Shown one piece after another: positions 34,727 through 43,398 of a stretch of DNA of 64,000 nucleotides. The stretch is taken from the NCBI GenBank assembly GCA_965229685.1, contig OZ245920.1, positions 4,526,001 to 4,590,000 of the forward strand, written 5' to 3'. This DNA comes from Pacificispira sp033344895. GTDB taxonomy: Bacteria; Pseudomonadota; Alphaproteobacteria; UBA8366; Aestuariispiraceae. Both the position numbers and the translations under genes were made by a program. The notes below the pieces were generated by a model. The model was not told the origin of the DNA. It saw nothing but the letters and a program-made list of their open reading frames with translations, and ran no database searches. Positions within the stretch are counted from its first letter, which is position 1, and each line of letters starts with the position of its first letter.

Positions 34727-35107
34727 ATGGGTAAGGCGGCAAGAGAACGCACGCTGGCCGATACGGAAGCCCGCGCGGTCGTGAATTCGATCCGGGTCAG
34801 CCCGCAGAAACTGAACCTGGTTGCGGCGCTGATCCGCGGCAAGGATGTCGGTTCTGCGCTGAACGACCTGACCTTCAGCCGTCGTCGGATTTCCGACACG
34901 GTCAAGAAGGCGCTGGAATCGGCGGTGGCCAATGCTGAAAACAATCATCAGCTCGACGTTGACCGGCTCTACGTCAAGGAAGCCTATGTCGGAAAGGCCT
35001 TCGTCATGAAGCGTTTCCGTCCGCGTGCCCGTGGCCGCGTCGGCAAGATCCAGAAGCCGTTCTCGAACCTGACCATCGTCGTCCGTGAGCGCGAGGAGAC
35101 CGAATAA
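34727..35107 (+). CDS. rplV: 50S ribosomal protein L22
   Basis: 126 residues. Its beta hairpin lines the exit tunnel; the RFRPRARGRVGKI loop region is intact with no macrolide-type duplication. RVSPQKLNLVAALIRGK and SAVANAENNHQLDVDRLYV are family hallmarks. The last base of its stop is the first base of the rpsC ATG. Confidence 0.98.
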   Translation: MGKAARERTLADTEARAVVNSIRVSPQKLNLVAALIRGKDVGSALNDLTFSRRRISDTVKKALESAVANAENNHQLDVDRLYVKEAYVGKAFVMKRFRPRARGRVGKIQKPFSNLTIVVREREETE

Positions 35108-35820
35108 TGGGCCAGAAAATCAATCCGATCGGCCTGCGCGTCGGCATCAACCGGACGTGGGATTCCCGCTGGTTCGCCGGTAAGAACTACGCCGATCTGC
35201 TGCACAAAGATGTCGCCATGCGCGAATATCTGCAGGATCGCCTGAAAGCCGCCGGCATCAGCCGCGTGGTCATCGAGCGTCCCGCCGGCCGCGCCCGCGT
35301 CACGATCCACACCGCACGTCCGGGCGTGGTGATCGGCCGCAAGGGTCAGGACATCGAAAAGCTGCGCCGCGATCTTTCGACCAAGTTCGGTGGTGATGTT
35401 GCCCTGAACATCGTCGAGATCCGCAAGCCGGAACTGGATGCCAAGCTGGTTGCCGAAAACATCGCGCAGCAGCTGGAGCGCCGCGTTGCGTTCCGCCGTG
35501 CCATGAAGCGCGCGGTCCAGAACGCCATGCGCATGGGCGCCGAAGGCATCCGGATCAACTGCGGCGGCCGCCTGGGCGGCGCGGAAATCGCGCGCACGGA
35601 ATGGTACCGCGAAGGCCGCGTGCCGCTGCATACGCTGCGTGCCGATATCGATTACGGGACTGCCGAAGCCGAGACCACCTACGGCATCTGTGGCGTCAAG
35701 GTCTGGATCTTCAAAGGTGAGATCATGGCCCACGACCCCTATGCCCAGGACAAGCGGACCGCCGACCAGCAGGGCAGCGCGTCCTCGTCGGGTGGCAACT
35801 CCGGCGGTGGGAACCGCTAA
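35107..35820 (+). CDS. rpsC: 30S ribosomal protein S3
   Basis: 237 residues. The KH domain GVVIGRKGQDIEKLR and the C-terminal S3 domain MRMGAEGIRINCGGRLGGAEIART are present; S3 guards the mRNA entry channel. It ends with a Gln/Ser/Gly/Asn-rich tail (DQQGSASSSGGNSGGGNR) longer than in E. coli. The start overlaps the rplV stop by one base. Confidence 0.98.
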   Translation: MGQKINPIGLRVGINRTWDSRWFAGKNYADLLHKDVAMREYLQDRLKAAGISRVVIERPAGRARVTIHTARPGVVIGRKGQDIEKLRRDLSTKFGGDVALNIVEIRKPELDAKLVAENIAQQLERRVAFRRAMKRAVQNAMRMGAEGIRINCGGRLGGAEIARTEWYREGRVPLHTLRADIDYGTAEAETTYGICGVKVWIFKGEIMAHDPYAQDKRTADQQGSASSSGGNSGGGNR

Positions 35821-35892
35821 GGCGGGTTTGTAAGGAACGAAGGGTTTACGCGGCGGTGATCGCCGCAAACCAAGAGAAAACGGGTTAGAACG

Positions 35893-36306
35893 ATGCTGTC
35901 ACCGAAGCGCACGAAATTCCGCAAGCAGCACAAGGGCCGGATCCATGGCAATGCCAAGGGCGGCACGGCGCTGAACTTCGGCTCCATCGGCCTCAAGGCC
36001 TTGGAACCGGGCCGGGTCACGGCTCGCCAGATCGAAGCGGCCCGCCGTGCGCTGGTGCGTCGCATCCGGCGTCAGGGCAAAGTCTGGATCCGGATTTTCC
36101 CGGATGTTCCGGTCTCCGCCAAACCGGCGGAAGTTCGCATGGGTAAGGGTAAGGGTTCTCCGGAATTCTGGGCCTGCCGTGTGAAGCCGGGCCGGATGAT
36201 GTTTGAAATGGACGGTGTGCCGAACGACGTCGCGACCGAGGCTTTCGAGCTGGCGGCCGCCAAAATGCCGATCAAGTGCAAGATCGTCACCCGCATTGGT
36301 GCGTAA
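35893..36306 (+). CDS. rplP: 50S ribosomal protein L16
   Basis: 137 residues. Organises the A-site finger region. MLSPKRTKFRKQHKGRI, RVTARQIEAARRALVRRIRRQGKVWIR and the arginine-bearing KPAEVRMGKGKGSPEFWACRV segment are present. It starts 72 bases after rpsC, the largest gap in this part of the operon, and is followed by rpmC. Confidence 0.98.
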   Translation: MLSPKRTKFRKQHKGRIHGNAKGGTALNFGSIGLKALEPGRVTARQIEAARRALVRRIRRQGKVWIRIFPDVPVSAKPAEVRMGKGKGSPEFWACRVKPGRMMFEMDGVPNDVATEAFELAAAKMPIKCKIVTRIGA

Positions 36307-36318
36307 GGAAGCGAAGCA

Positions 36319-36531
36319 ATGACTAAGATCGCCGATCTGCGTCCGAAGACGGACGACGAATTGAAGGACCAGCTCGCCGAGCTGCAGAAGGAGCAGTTCA
36401 ATCTGCGCTTCCAGGCGGCGTCCGGGCAGTTGGAAGATACCGCGCGCGTCCGCACGGTGCGTCGCGACATCGCGCGCATCAAGACGCTGTTGAACGATCG
36501 TCGGGGCGCTGCCTCGGCGGCCACGGCCTGA
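36319..36531 (+). CDS. rpmC: 50S ribosomal protein L29
   Basis: 70 residues, mostly helical coiled-coil hairpin near the tunnel exit. KTDDELKDQLAELQKEQFNLRFQ and RTVRRDIARIKTLL are the recognisable halves. It lies between rplP and rpsQ, the invariant order. Confidence 0.97.
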   Translation: MTKIADLRPKTDDELKDQLAELQKEQFNLRFQAASGQLEDTARVRTVRRDIARIKTLLNDRRGAASAATA

Positions 36532-36559
36532 TCCGGCCGCGCATTAGGAGGTTCGGATA

Positions 36560-36799
36560 ATGCCGAAACGCATTCTGCAGGGGACGGTTGTCTCCAACAC
36601 GACTGACAAGACCATTGTGGTCAGGGTCGAACGCCGGGTAAAACATCCGGTCTTCGGGAAGTTCGTGCGCCTGTCGAAGAAATTCATGGCGCATGACGAA
36701 AACAACTCGGCGCAAGTCGGCGATACCGTCCGCATTCGCGAGTGCCGTCCGATTTCCAAGCGTAAGTCTTGGGAATTGGTCTCCGGCGCGGACGCTTGA
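36560..36799 (+). CDS. rpsQ: 30S ribosomal protein S17
   Basis: 79 residues, OB fold. MPKRILQGTVVSNTTDKTIVV, VKHPVFGKFVRLSKKFMAHDE and GDTVRIRECRPISKRKSWEL are typical. It has a good AGGAGG site and is followed by rplN after 29 bases. Confidence 0.98.
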   Translation: MPKRILQGTVVSNTTDKTIVVRVERRVKHPVFGKFVRLSKKFMAHDENNSAQVGDTVRIRECRPISKRKSWELVSGADA

Positions 36800-36828
36800 C
36801 CGAAACAGCCTGATCGGGAGTAGGTGCA

Positions 36829-37197
36829 ATGATCCAGATGCAAACCACCCTCGATGTCGCGGACAATTCCGGGGCCCGGAAAGTCCAGTGCATCAAGGTT
36901 CTCGGCGGTTCCAAGCGCCGGTTCGCGTCGGTGGGCGACATCATCGTCGTCTCCGTCAAGGAAGCCATTCCGCGTGGCCGCGTGAAGAAGGGGGCCGTTC
37001 ATCGTGCCGTCATCGTGCGGACCGCGAAGGAGATCGCCCGTCCGGACGGTTCGACGATTAAGTTCGACACGAACGCCGCCGTGCTGATCAACAAGCAGAA
37101 AGAGCCGATCGGCACCCGTATCTTCGGTCCGGTCGTGCGTGAGCTGCGTGCGAAGCAGTTCATGAAAATCGTGTCTTTGGCGCCGGAGGTGATCTGA
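36829..37197 (+). CDS. rplN: 50S ribosomal protein L14
   Basis: 122 residues, exact family length. MIQMQTTLDVADNSGARKV, VIVRTAKEIARPDGSTIKFD and GTRIFGPVVRELR are diagnostic. It forms an intersubunit bridge and is the RsfS binding site. It is two bases from rplX and starts the spc segment. Confidence 0.98.
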   Translation: MIQMQTTLDVADNSGARKVQCIKVLGGSKRRFASVGDIIVVSVKEAIPRGRVKKGAVHRAVIVRTAKEIARPDGSTIKFDTNAAVLINKQKEPIGTRIFGPVVRELRAKQFMKIVSLAPEVI

Positions 37198-37199
37198 TC

Positions 37200-37517
37200 A
37201 TGGCTGCGAAGATCAAAAAGGGCGACACCGTTGTGGTCCTCACCGGCCGCGACAAGGGCAAAGAAGGCGAAGTGCTGAAGGTCCTCCCGAAGGAAGGCCG
37301 CGCACTGGTCCAGGGCGTGAACATGGTCAAGCGCCATACGCGTCCGACGCAGGCTTCCACCGGCGGCATCGTCGACAAGGAAGCATCGATCGCGCTGTCG
37401 AACATCGCGATCAAGGATCCGAAGAACGGTCAGCCGACCCGCGTCGGGTTCAAGGTTCTCGAGGACGGTCGCAAGGTGCGTGTCGCCAAGCGGTCCGGCG
37501 AAATCATCGACGCCTGA
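37200..37517 (+). CDS. rplX: 50S ribosomal protein L24
   Basis: 105 residues. KOW-containing assembly initiator: IKKGDTVVVLTGRDKGKEGEVLKVLP, then VQGVNMVKRHTRPTQ and the C-terminal SNIAIKDPKNGQPTRVGFK. Normal length. It lies between rplN and rplE. Confidence 0.98.
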   Translation: MAAKIKKGDTVVVLTGRDKGKEGEVLKVLPKEGRALVQGVNMVKRHTRPTQASTGGIVDKEASIALSNIAIKDPKNGQPTRVGFKVLEDGRKVRVAKRSGEIIDA

Positions 37518-37554
37518 TGTGGGCGACGGTTTAAGAAGGTAAGGGATACGAGCG

Positions 37555-38112
37555 ATGGCTGAAGATCGTTACGTCCCGCGGCTCAAGAAGCTCTACGACG
37601 ACAAGGTCAAGAGCGAATTGCTGCAGGAATTCGGGTATGACAACCCGCTGCAGGTGCCGCGGCTGGACAAGATCGTCATCAACATGGGCGTCGGCGAAGC
37701 GGTTGCAGACCGCAAGAAACTGACCAACGCCATGGCTGAACTGGCGCAGATCACCGGGCAAAAGCCGGTGGCAACGAAGGCGAAGAAGTCGGTTGCCGGC
37801 TTCAAGATCCGCGACAACATGGCAATCGGCTGCAAGGTGACCCTGCGTCGTGAGCGCATGTGGGAATTCCTGGATCGTCTGATCAATATCGCGCTGCCGC
37901 GCGTTCGCGACTTCCGCGGCGTCAACGGCAAGAGCTTCGACGGGAATGGCAACTATGCCATGGGTCTGAAGGAACAGATCGTCTTCCCCGAGATCGAATA
38001 CGATCAGATCGATGAACTGCGCGGCATGGATATCGTGATCTGCACGACGGCTGGAACGAACGAGGAGGCCAAGAGCCTGCTCGCCAAGTTCAACATGCCG
38101 TTCCAGGCCTAA
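37555..38112 (+). CDS. rplE: 50S ribosomal protein L5
   Basis: 185 residues. Binds 5S rRNA in the central protuberance. NPLQVPRLDKIVINMGVGEA, TKAKKSVAGFKIRDNMAIG and EQIVFPEIEYDQID are present. It is followed by rpsN after 19 bases. Confidence 0.98.
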   Translation: MAEDRYVPRLKKLYDDKVKSELLQEFGYDNPLQVPRLDKIVINMGVGEAVADRKKLTNAMAELAQITGQKPVATKAKKSVAGFKIRDNMAIGCKVTLRRERMWEFLDRLINIALPRVRDFRGVNGKSFDGNGNYAMGLKEQIVFPEIEYDQIDELRGMDIVICTTAGTNEEAKSLLAKFNMPFQA

Positions 38113-38131
38113 GGCGGAGGAGTGACGAGAC

Positions 38132-38437
38132 ATGGCTAAGAAAAGCGCCATCGAAAAGAACGAACACCGCCGGAAGCTGGCCAAGCGCTACGCTAAGAAG
38201 CGTGCGGCCCTGAAAGCGCTGATTCACGACCGTGAACTGCCGCCGGAAGACCGCTTCTCTGCGGTGATGAAGCTGGATGCTCTGCCGAAGAACGCCAGCC
38301 CGATCCGCGTGCGCAACCGTTGCGAAATTACCGGGCGCCCGCGTGCGTTCTACCGGAAGTTCCGTATCTCCCGTATCGCGCTCCGTGACATGGCCTCGCT
38401 TGGCCTGGTCCCGGGCGTGGTCAAGTCGAGCTGGTGA
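38132..38437 (+). CDS. rpsN: 30S ribosomal protein S14, long zinc-independent form
   Basis: 101 residues. MAKKSAIEKNEHRRKLAKRY and the C-terminal RNRCEITGRPRAFYRKFRIS are conserved. The zinc-ribbon CxxC pairs of the short form are absent and the length is about 100, so it is the C-minus type. It is 13 bases from rpsH. Confidence 0.98.
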   Translation: MAKKSAIEKNEHRRKLAKRYAKKRAALKALIHDRELPPEDRFSAVMKLDALPKNASPIRVRNRCEITGRPRAFYRKFRISRIALRDMASLGLVPGVVKSSW

Positions 38438-38450
38438 GGAGGATCCAATC

Positions 38451-38849
38451 ATGGCGATGAGCGATCCGCTCGGCGATATGCTGACCCGTATTCGCAACGG
38501 CCAACACGCCCGCAAGGCGGTCGTGCCGGTGCCGGCGTCCAAGATGCGTGCGCGTGTCCTGGATGTGCTGCAGCGCGAAGGGTTCATCCGCGGCTACTCC
38601 GAGACGGAACTCCGTCCGGGCGTCCGCGAGCTGTCCGTCGAACTGAAGTACCACGATGGCGAACCTGCCATCCGTGAAATGATGCGCGTCTCGAAGCCGG
38701 GCCGCCGCGTCTATTCGAAAATCAAGGATCTGCCCCGTTTCTACAACGGCCTGGGCATTCAGATTCTCAGCACCCCGCAGGGTGTGATGTCTGATGCCGA
38801 AGCCCGCGAAGCGAATGTCGGCGGCGAGATCCTGTGCCGCGTCTTCTAA
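38451..38849 (+). CDS. rpsH: 30S ribosomal protein S8
   Basis: 132 residues from ATG 38451 (MAMSDPLGDMLTRIRNGQ), behind a GAGGAGGATCC site; a longer in-frame reading back into rpsN is not coding. In E. coli S8 represses the spc operon. SKPGRRVYSKIKDLPRFYNG and ILSTPQGVMSDAEAREANVGGE are typical. Confidence 0.98.
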   Translation: MAMSDPLGDMLTRIRNGQHARKAVVPVPASKMRARVLDVLQREGFIRGYSETELRPGVRELSVELKYHDGEPAIREMMRVSKPGRRVYSKIKDLPRFYNGLGIQILSTPQGVMSDAEAREANVGGEILCRVF

Positions 38850-38865
38850 TCGGGAGGGTCGAACG

Positions 38866-39405
38866 ATGTCACGAGTAGGTGTCTATCCCGTCGCGATCCC
38901 GAACGGCGTCGAAGTCTCGATTGCCGACGGCGTGGTGACGGCCAAGGGCAAGAACGGCGAACAGGTCGTTAAGGTCCTGGAGAACGTCGAAGTCTCGATC
39001 GAGGACAACGCGGTCAAGGTCACGCCGGTCAAACTGACCAAGCGCGCCCGTCAGGCGTGGGGTACGACCCGCGCCCTGATCGCGAATGCGGTCCACGGTG
39101 CCGGTGAGGGGTTCACCCGCCGGCTGGAAGTGAACGGCGTCGGCTATCGTGCCCAGGTTCAGGGGTCGACCCTGAAGCTGTCGCTCGGTTTCAGCCACGA
39201 CGTGAACTATCCGATCCCGTCGGATCTGAACATCGCGATCGAAGGCGACCGTAACAACATCATCGCGATTTCCGGCGCTTCGAAGCAGCGTGTCGGCCAG
39301 ATCGCGAGCGAAATTCGCGCTTTCCGTCCGCCGGAGCCCTACAAGGGCAAGGGTGTGAAATACGCGGAGGAGACCATCCTCCGTAAGGAAGGCAAGAAGA
39401 AGTAA
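38866..39405 (+). CDS. rplF: 50S ribosomal protein L6
   Basis: 179 residues from ATG 38866 (MSRVGVYPVAIPNGVEV) after GGGAGGG. Two similar L6 domains lie near the factor-binding site; LEVNGVGYRAQVQGSTLKLS and the C-terminal RPPEPYKGKGVKYAEETI are hallmarks. It is 12 bases from rplR. Confidence 0.98.
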   Translation: MSRVGVYPVAIPNGVEVSIADGVVTAKGKNGEQVVKVLENVEVSIEDNAVKVTPVKLTKRARQAWGTTRALIANAVHGAGEGFTRRLEVNGVGYRAQVQGSTLKLSLGFSHDVNYPIPSDLNIAIEGDRNNIIAISGASKQRVGQIASEIRAFRPPEPYKGKGVKYAEETILRKEGKKK

Positions 39406-39417
39406 GGAACCGGACAG

Positions 39418-39780
39418 ATGCTCAAGACGAAAGATCTTTTCGCACGTCGCAAGGAGCGGACCCGGTTCAAGGTCCGCAAGCTGGCGAACGGCCGTCCGCG
39501 CCTGTCGGTCTTCCGCTCGTCCAAGCAGATCTACGCTCAGATCATCGACGATCGGGCCGGCCGGACGCTGGCTGCCGCCTCGTCGGTCGACAAGGACCTG
39601 AAGGGTAAGCTGAAGACGGGTGCCACGGTGGAAGCCGCGGTGGAAGTCGGCAAGCTGCTCGCCGCTCGGGCGAAGGATGCCGGTGTCGAAGTGGTAGTCT
39701 TCGACCGCGGCGGGTACAAATTTCACGGCCGGGTAAAGGCGCTGGCGGATGCCGCGCGTGAATCCGGTCTGACGTTCTAA
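39418..39780 (+). CDS. rplR: 50S ribosomal protein L18
   Basis: 120 residues. Binds 5S rRNA. ARRKERTRFKVRKLANGRPRLS near the N-terminus and VVVFDRGGYKFHGRVKALADA at the C-terminus are conserved. Normal length; it lies between rplF and rpsE. Confidence 0.98.
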   Translation: MLKTKDLFARRKERTRFKVRKLANGRPRLSVFRSSKQIYAQIIDDRAGRTLAAASSVDKDLKGKLKTGATVEAAVEVGKLLAARAKDAGVEVVVFDRGGYKFHGRVKALADAARESGLTF

Positions 39781-39796
39781 GTCGGGAGCCGCTGAT

Positions 39797-40396
39797 ATGG
39801 CACGAGGACCGAGAGAAGAGCGGGGCGGCCGAGGTCGCGACCGTGACAACCGGGACAGCAACGAACCGGAACTGACCGAAAAGCTGGTCGCGATCAATCG
39901 CGTCGCCAAGGTCGTGAAGGGTGGCCGTCGCTTCGGCTTTGCGGCTCTGGTGATCGTCGGTGACGGCCGCGGCCGCGTCGGCTTCGGATCGGGCAAGGCA
40001 CGTGAAGTGCCGGAAGCCATCCGCAAGGCGACCGATCAGGCCCGCAAGACGATGATCCGGGTTCCGCTGCGCGAGGGTCGCACGCTGCACCACGACATCC
40101 GGGGCCGCTTCGGCGCCGGCCGGGTGCTGATGCGCGCCGCCCCTCCGGGCACAGGTATCATCGCGGGTGGTCCGACCCGTGCGGTGTTCGAGGCGCTTGG
40201 CGTTCAGGACGTCGTCGCGAAGTCGGTCGGCACGTCGAACCCGTACAACATGATCAAAGCCGCGTTCGAAGGCTTGAAGGCCACCAGCTCGCCGCGCATG
40301 GTCGCGTCGCGCCGGGGTCTGAAGGTTGCCGAGCTGGTCGGCCGCCGCGACGACGGCGTCGACAACAGCGCCCAGGAGGCCCTGAGCAATGGCTGA
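39797..40396 (+). CDS. rpsE: 30S ribosomal protein S5
   Basis: 199 residues. A basic, Arg/Glu/Gly-rich N-terminal tail (about 1-25) precedes the dsRBD-like domain VAINRVAKVVKGGRRFGFAAL. The GRGRVGFGSGKAREVPEAI loop and C-terminal domain are intact, with none of the usual spectinomycin-loop changes obvious. Its last eight bases overlap the rpmD start. Confidence 0.98.
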   Translation: MARGPREERGGRGRDRDNRDSNEPELTEKLVAINRVAKVVKGGRRFGFAALVIVGDGRGRVGFGSGKAREVPEAIRKATDQARKTMIRVPLREGRTLHHDIRGRFGAGRVLMRAAPPGTGIIAGGPTRAVFEALGVQDVVAKSVGTSNPYNMIKAAFEGLKATSSPRMVASRRGLKVAELVGRRDDGVDNSAQEALSNG

Positions 40397-40583
40397 TAAG
40401 AAGACCGTCACCATTCGGCAGACCGGTAGCCCGATCCGCCGCCCGAAAGAGCAGCGCGACACGCTGATCGGTCTGGGTTTGAACAAGATGGGCCGCGTCC
40501 GCACGCTGGAAGATACGCCGGCGGTTCGCGGGATGATCCGCAAGGTCCATCACATGGTGGAAATCGTCGAGGAGTCGAAGTAA
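40389..40583 (+). CDS. rpmD: 50S ribosomal protein L30
   Basis: 64 residues. KKTVTIRQTGSPIRRPKEQR, LIGLGLNKMGRVRTLEDTP and VRGMIRKVHHMVEIVEE are diagnostic. It overlaps rpsE by eight bases, so the two are probably translationally coupled. rplO follows. Confidence 0.97.
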   Translation: MADKKTVTIRQTGSPIRRPKEQRDTLIGLGLNKMGRVRTLEDTPAVRGMIRKVHHMVEIVEESK

Positions 40584-40639
40584 CCGCGGCTTATGCCGGC
40601 GGCCTTCCCGCTTCTCTCAATCGTTTGAGGATGAGTGCT

Positions 40640-41179
40640 ATGAAACTCAACGAACTCGCCGACAAGGACGGTGCCCGCAAGGATCGCACCCGAGTCGGCC
40701 GTGGTGCCGGATCCGGCAAAGGCAAGACCGGCGGCCGCGGCGTGAAAGGTCAGAAGTCCCGGACCGGCGTGTCGATCGCAGGCTTCGAGGGCGGCCAGAT
40801 GCCGCTGTACCGTCGCCTGCCGAAGCGCGGCTTCAACAATCCGACCCGCAAGGAATTCGTCGAGGTCAATCTGGGCCGTGTCCAGAAGGCGATCGACGCG
40901 AAGAAGCTGGACGCCGGCAAGACCGTCGACAGCGAGGCCCTGGTGGCGGCGGGTGTGATCAGCCGGGTGCGCGATGGTGTGCGCCTGCTGGCCAAGGGTG
41001 AGCTTTCCGCCAAGGTTTCCTTCTCGGTCGCTGGCGCCTCCAAGGCTGCCATCGAAGCCGTCGAGAAGGCCGGCGGTTCGGTGACCCTGCCGGAGCCGGT
41101 CGAAAAGGTTGAAGGCAAGCGCGCCGCCCGCCGCAAGGAAGCGGCAGAGAAGCGTGCCGCCCGCCTGGCCGGCGAGTGA
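40640..41179 (+). CDS. rplO: 50S ribosomal protein L15
   Basis: 179 residues from ATG 40640 (MKLNELADKDGARK). ATGs at 40625 and 40631 are in frame, but GAGG at 40627-40630 is correctly spaced only for 40640. The Gly-rich N-terminal arm RTRVGRGAGSGKGKTGGRGV is typical. The C-terminus extends as an Ala/Arg/Lys helix (RAARRKEAAEKRAARLAGE) beyond the usual end. A long hairpin lies between it and secY. Confidence 0.97.
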   Translation: MKLNELADKDGARKDRTRVGRGAGSGKGKTGGRGVKGQKSRTGVSIAGFEGGQMPLYRRLPKRGFNNPTRKEFVEVNLGRVQKAIDAKKLDAGKTVDSEALVAAGVISRVRDGVRLLAKGELSAKVSFSVAGASKAAIEAVEKAGGSVTLPEPVEKVEGKRAARRKEAAEKRAARLAGE

Positions 41180-41214
41180 TCGCGTGACCGACCGAACCGG
41201 GTCGGAGAGTTAAG

Positions 41215-41266
41215 CGCGCGGGTAGGGGCGACAAGCGACATTCTGTCCTTTCGCCCCTCCCGCGCG
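41215..41266 (+). other. Long GC-rich hairpin between rplO and secY
   Basis: CGCGCGGG-T-AGGGGCGA (41215-41231) pairs with TCGCCCCTCCCGCGCG (41251-41266): sixteen base pairs with one bulged T and a 19-base loop. It is followed by TTTCC and an AT-rich TATATAAG. A true T-run is lacking, so it looks like a partial terminator or attenuator, or an mRNA-end stabiliser, that could lower secY-adk expression relative to the ribosomal genes. Confidence 0.6.
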
Positions 41267-41338
41267 TTTCCTATATAAGACCATCTTAATAGACCGGCCG
41301 GACCCTGCGGGTCCCGGCGCTGAGGACAGGACGGACCC

Positions 41339-42691
41339 ATGGCATCAGCCGCGGAACAACTGGCAGCGAACTTCAACTTCGGCTCGATCGCCAAGGCGAC
41401 GGAACTGAAGCAGCGGATCTGGTTCACCCTGGGCGCGCTGATCGTTTACCGTATCGGGACCTATATCCCGCTGCCCGGGATCGACCCGGTCATCCTGTCC
41501 GACATCTTCGAACAGCAGCGCGGCGGCGTGCTGGACATGGTCAACGCCTTCGCCGGGGGCGCCATTGGGCGCATGGCGATCTTTGCCTTGAACATCATGC
41601 CGTATATCTCGGCGTCGATCATCATGCAGCTCCTGACGGCGGTATTCCCGACGCTGGAGCAGCTGAAGAAGGAAGGCGAAAGCGGCCGCAAAAAGATCAA
41701 CCAGTATACCCGCTACCTGACAGTCATCCTCGCGGCGGTGCAGGGTTATGGTATTGCTGTCGGTCTGGAGGGCCTGAACACCTCAGCGGGTTCCAGCGCC
41801 GTGATCGAGCCTGGCTGGTATTTCCGCGCGACCGCGGTGATCACGCTGGTCGGGGGCACGGTCTTCCTGATGTGGCTGGGTGAGCAGATCACGCAGCGCG
41901 GCGTCGGCAACGGGATCTCGCTGATCATCTTCGCCGGTATCGTTGCGGAATTCCCCGCCGCGCTGGCCGCGACGTTCGAGCTGGGCCGCAGCGGTCAGCT
42001 GTCCACCCCGATCCTGCTCGGCTTCCTGATGCTGGCGATCGGCGTCATCGTGTTCATCGTCTTTGTCGAGCGCGCCCAGCGCCGGATTCTCGTGCAGTAT
42101 CCGAAGCGCCAGATGGGCAACAAGATGTACGGCGGGGACACGTCCCACCTGCCGCTGAAGATCAATACGGCCGGGGTCATTCCGCCGATCTTCGCCAGCT
42201 CGATCCTGCTGATGCCGCTGACGGTGGCGAACTTCTCCGGCCCGGCGGGCGCGGATGGCGGCCTGCTGGCGGAAATCTCCTCCTATCTGGGGCGGGGGCA
42301 GCCGCTGTATCTGGCGATGTATATCGGCATGATCGTCTTCTTCGCCTTCTTCTACACGGCGGTCGTCTTCAATCCGCAGGACACCGCGGACAATCTGAAG
42401 CGCAACGGCGGTTTCGTTCCGGGCATCCGCCCCGGCAAGAATACGGCCGACTACCTGGATTACGTCCTGACACGTCTGACTGTGGTCGGCGCGGCCTATT
42501 TGGCCCTGGTCTGTCTGTTGCCCGAGTTGCTGATCAGTCAGTTCGCCGTTCCATTCTATCTCGGCGGTACGACGCTTCTGATTGTCGTGACGGTGACGAT
42601 GGATACCGTCACGCAAATTCAGAGCCATCTGATCGCCCACCAGTATGAAGGGCTGATCAAGAAGGCCAAATTGAGGGGGAAGAAGCGATGA
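41339..42691 (+). CDS. secY: Preprotein translocase subunit SecY
   Basis: 450 residues with ten predicted membrane helices. Conserved elements: IPLPGIDP near TM1/plug, NIMPYISASIIMQLLTA (TM2), and the cytoplasmic loops RRILVQYPKR and NLKRNGGFVPGIRPGKNT that contact SecA and the ribosome. It forms the export channel with SecE (encoded at 12507). Its stop overlaps the adk start as ATGA. Confidence 0.98.
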   Translation: MASAAEQLAANFNFGSIAKATELKQRIWFTLGALIVYRIGTYIPLPGIDPVILSDIFEQQRGGVLDMVNAFAGGAIGRMAIFALNIMPYISASIIMQLLTAVFPTLEQLKKEGESGRKKINQYTRYLTVILAAVQGYGIAVGLEGLNTSAGSSAVIEPGWYFRATAVITLVGGTVFLMWLGEQITQRGVGNGISLIIFAGIVAEFPAALAATFELGRSGQLSTPILLGFLMLAIGVIVFIVFVERAQRRILVQYPKRQMGNKMYGGDTSHLPLKINTAGVIPPIFASSILLMPLTVANFSGPAGADGGLLAEISSYLGRGQPLYLAMYIGMIVFFAFFYTAVVFNPQDTADNLKRNGGFVPGIRPGKNTADYLDYVLTRLTVVGAAYLALVCLLPELLISQFAVPFYLGGTTLLIVVTVTMDTVTQIQSHLIAHQYEGLIKKAKLRGKKR

Positions 42692-43332
42692 ACATCATTC
42701 TGCTCGGCCCGCCGGGCGCCGGGAAGGGGACCCAGGCAAAACGCCTGGAGGACTCTCGCGGTCTGGTCCAGCTTTCGACGGGTGACATGCTGCGCGCCGA
42801 GGTGCAGAGCGGCAGTCCGCTCGGCCGGGAAGCGAAGGCGGTGATGGAAGCCGGGCAGTTGGTGTCGGATGCACTGGTGATCGGGATTATCGCGAACCGC
42901 ATCGATCAGCCCGATTGCAAGAACGGTTTCATCCTCGACGGATTCCCCCGAACCGTGGCCCAGGCCGAAGCACTGGATACCATGCTCGCCGAAAAGGGTC
43001 TGAAGCTCGACGCGGTTATCGAAATGGAAGTCGACGACGCGGCGCTGACGGAACGCATTACCGGGCGATATACCTGCGCCGAATGCGGCCAAGGCTATCA
43101 CGACTCGTTCCAGAAGCCGGCAAAGGAAGGCGTCTGCGACAAGTGTGGCGCGACCGAGTTCAAGCGCCGCGCGGACGACAATGCAGAGACGGTGACGTCG
43201 CGCCTCGCCGCCTATCATGAACAGACCGCGCCGATCCTGCCCTATTACCGGGACAAGGGGATGCTCAAGAAGGTCGACGGCATGGCGGAGATCGATGAAG
43301 TGACCCGCCAGATCGAGGCCGCGCTCGGCTGA
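42688..43332 (+). CDS. adk: Adenylate kinase, zinc-lid type
   Basis: 214 residues. ATP + AMP to 2 ADP in the cytosol. P-loop GPPGAGKGTQAKRL (7-20), DGFPRTVAQAEAL, and the LID with four cysteines (CAEC and CDKC), suggesting a zinc-stabilised LID as in Gram-positive enzymes and many alphaproteobacteria. Translationally coupled to secY by the ATGA overlap. Confidence 0.98.
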   Translation: MNIILLGPPGAGKGTQAKRLEDSRGLVQLSTGDMLRAEVQSGSPLGREAKAVMEAGQLVSDALVIGIIANRIDQPDCKNGFILDGFPRTVAQAEALDTMLAEKGLKLDAVIEMEVDDAALTERITGRYTCAECGQGYHDSFQKPAKEGVCDKCGATEFKRRADDNAETVTSRLAAYHEQTAPILPYYRDKGMLKKVDGMAEIDEVTRQIEAALG

Positions 43333-43398
43333 GCCGGGCGACTTGCGCCGTTCGGGCGAAAAAACACAGATTCCGGGCGTTTTCCGGCTTCTGTTGCG

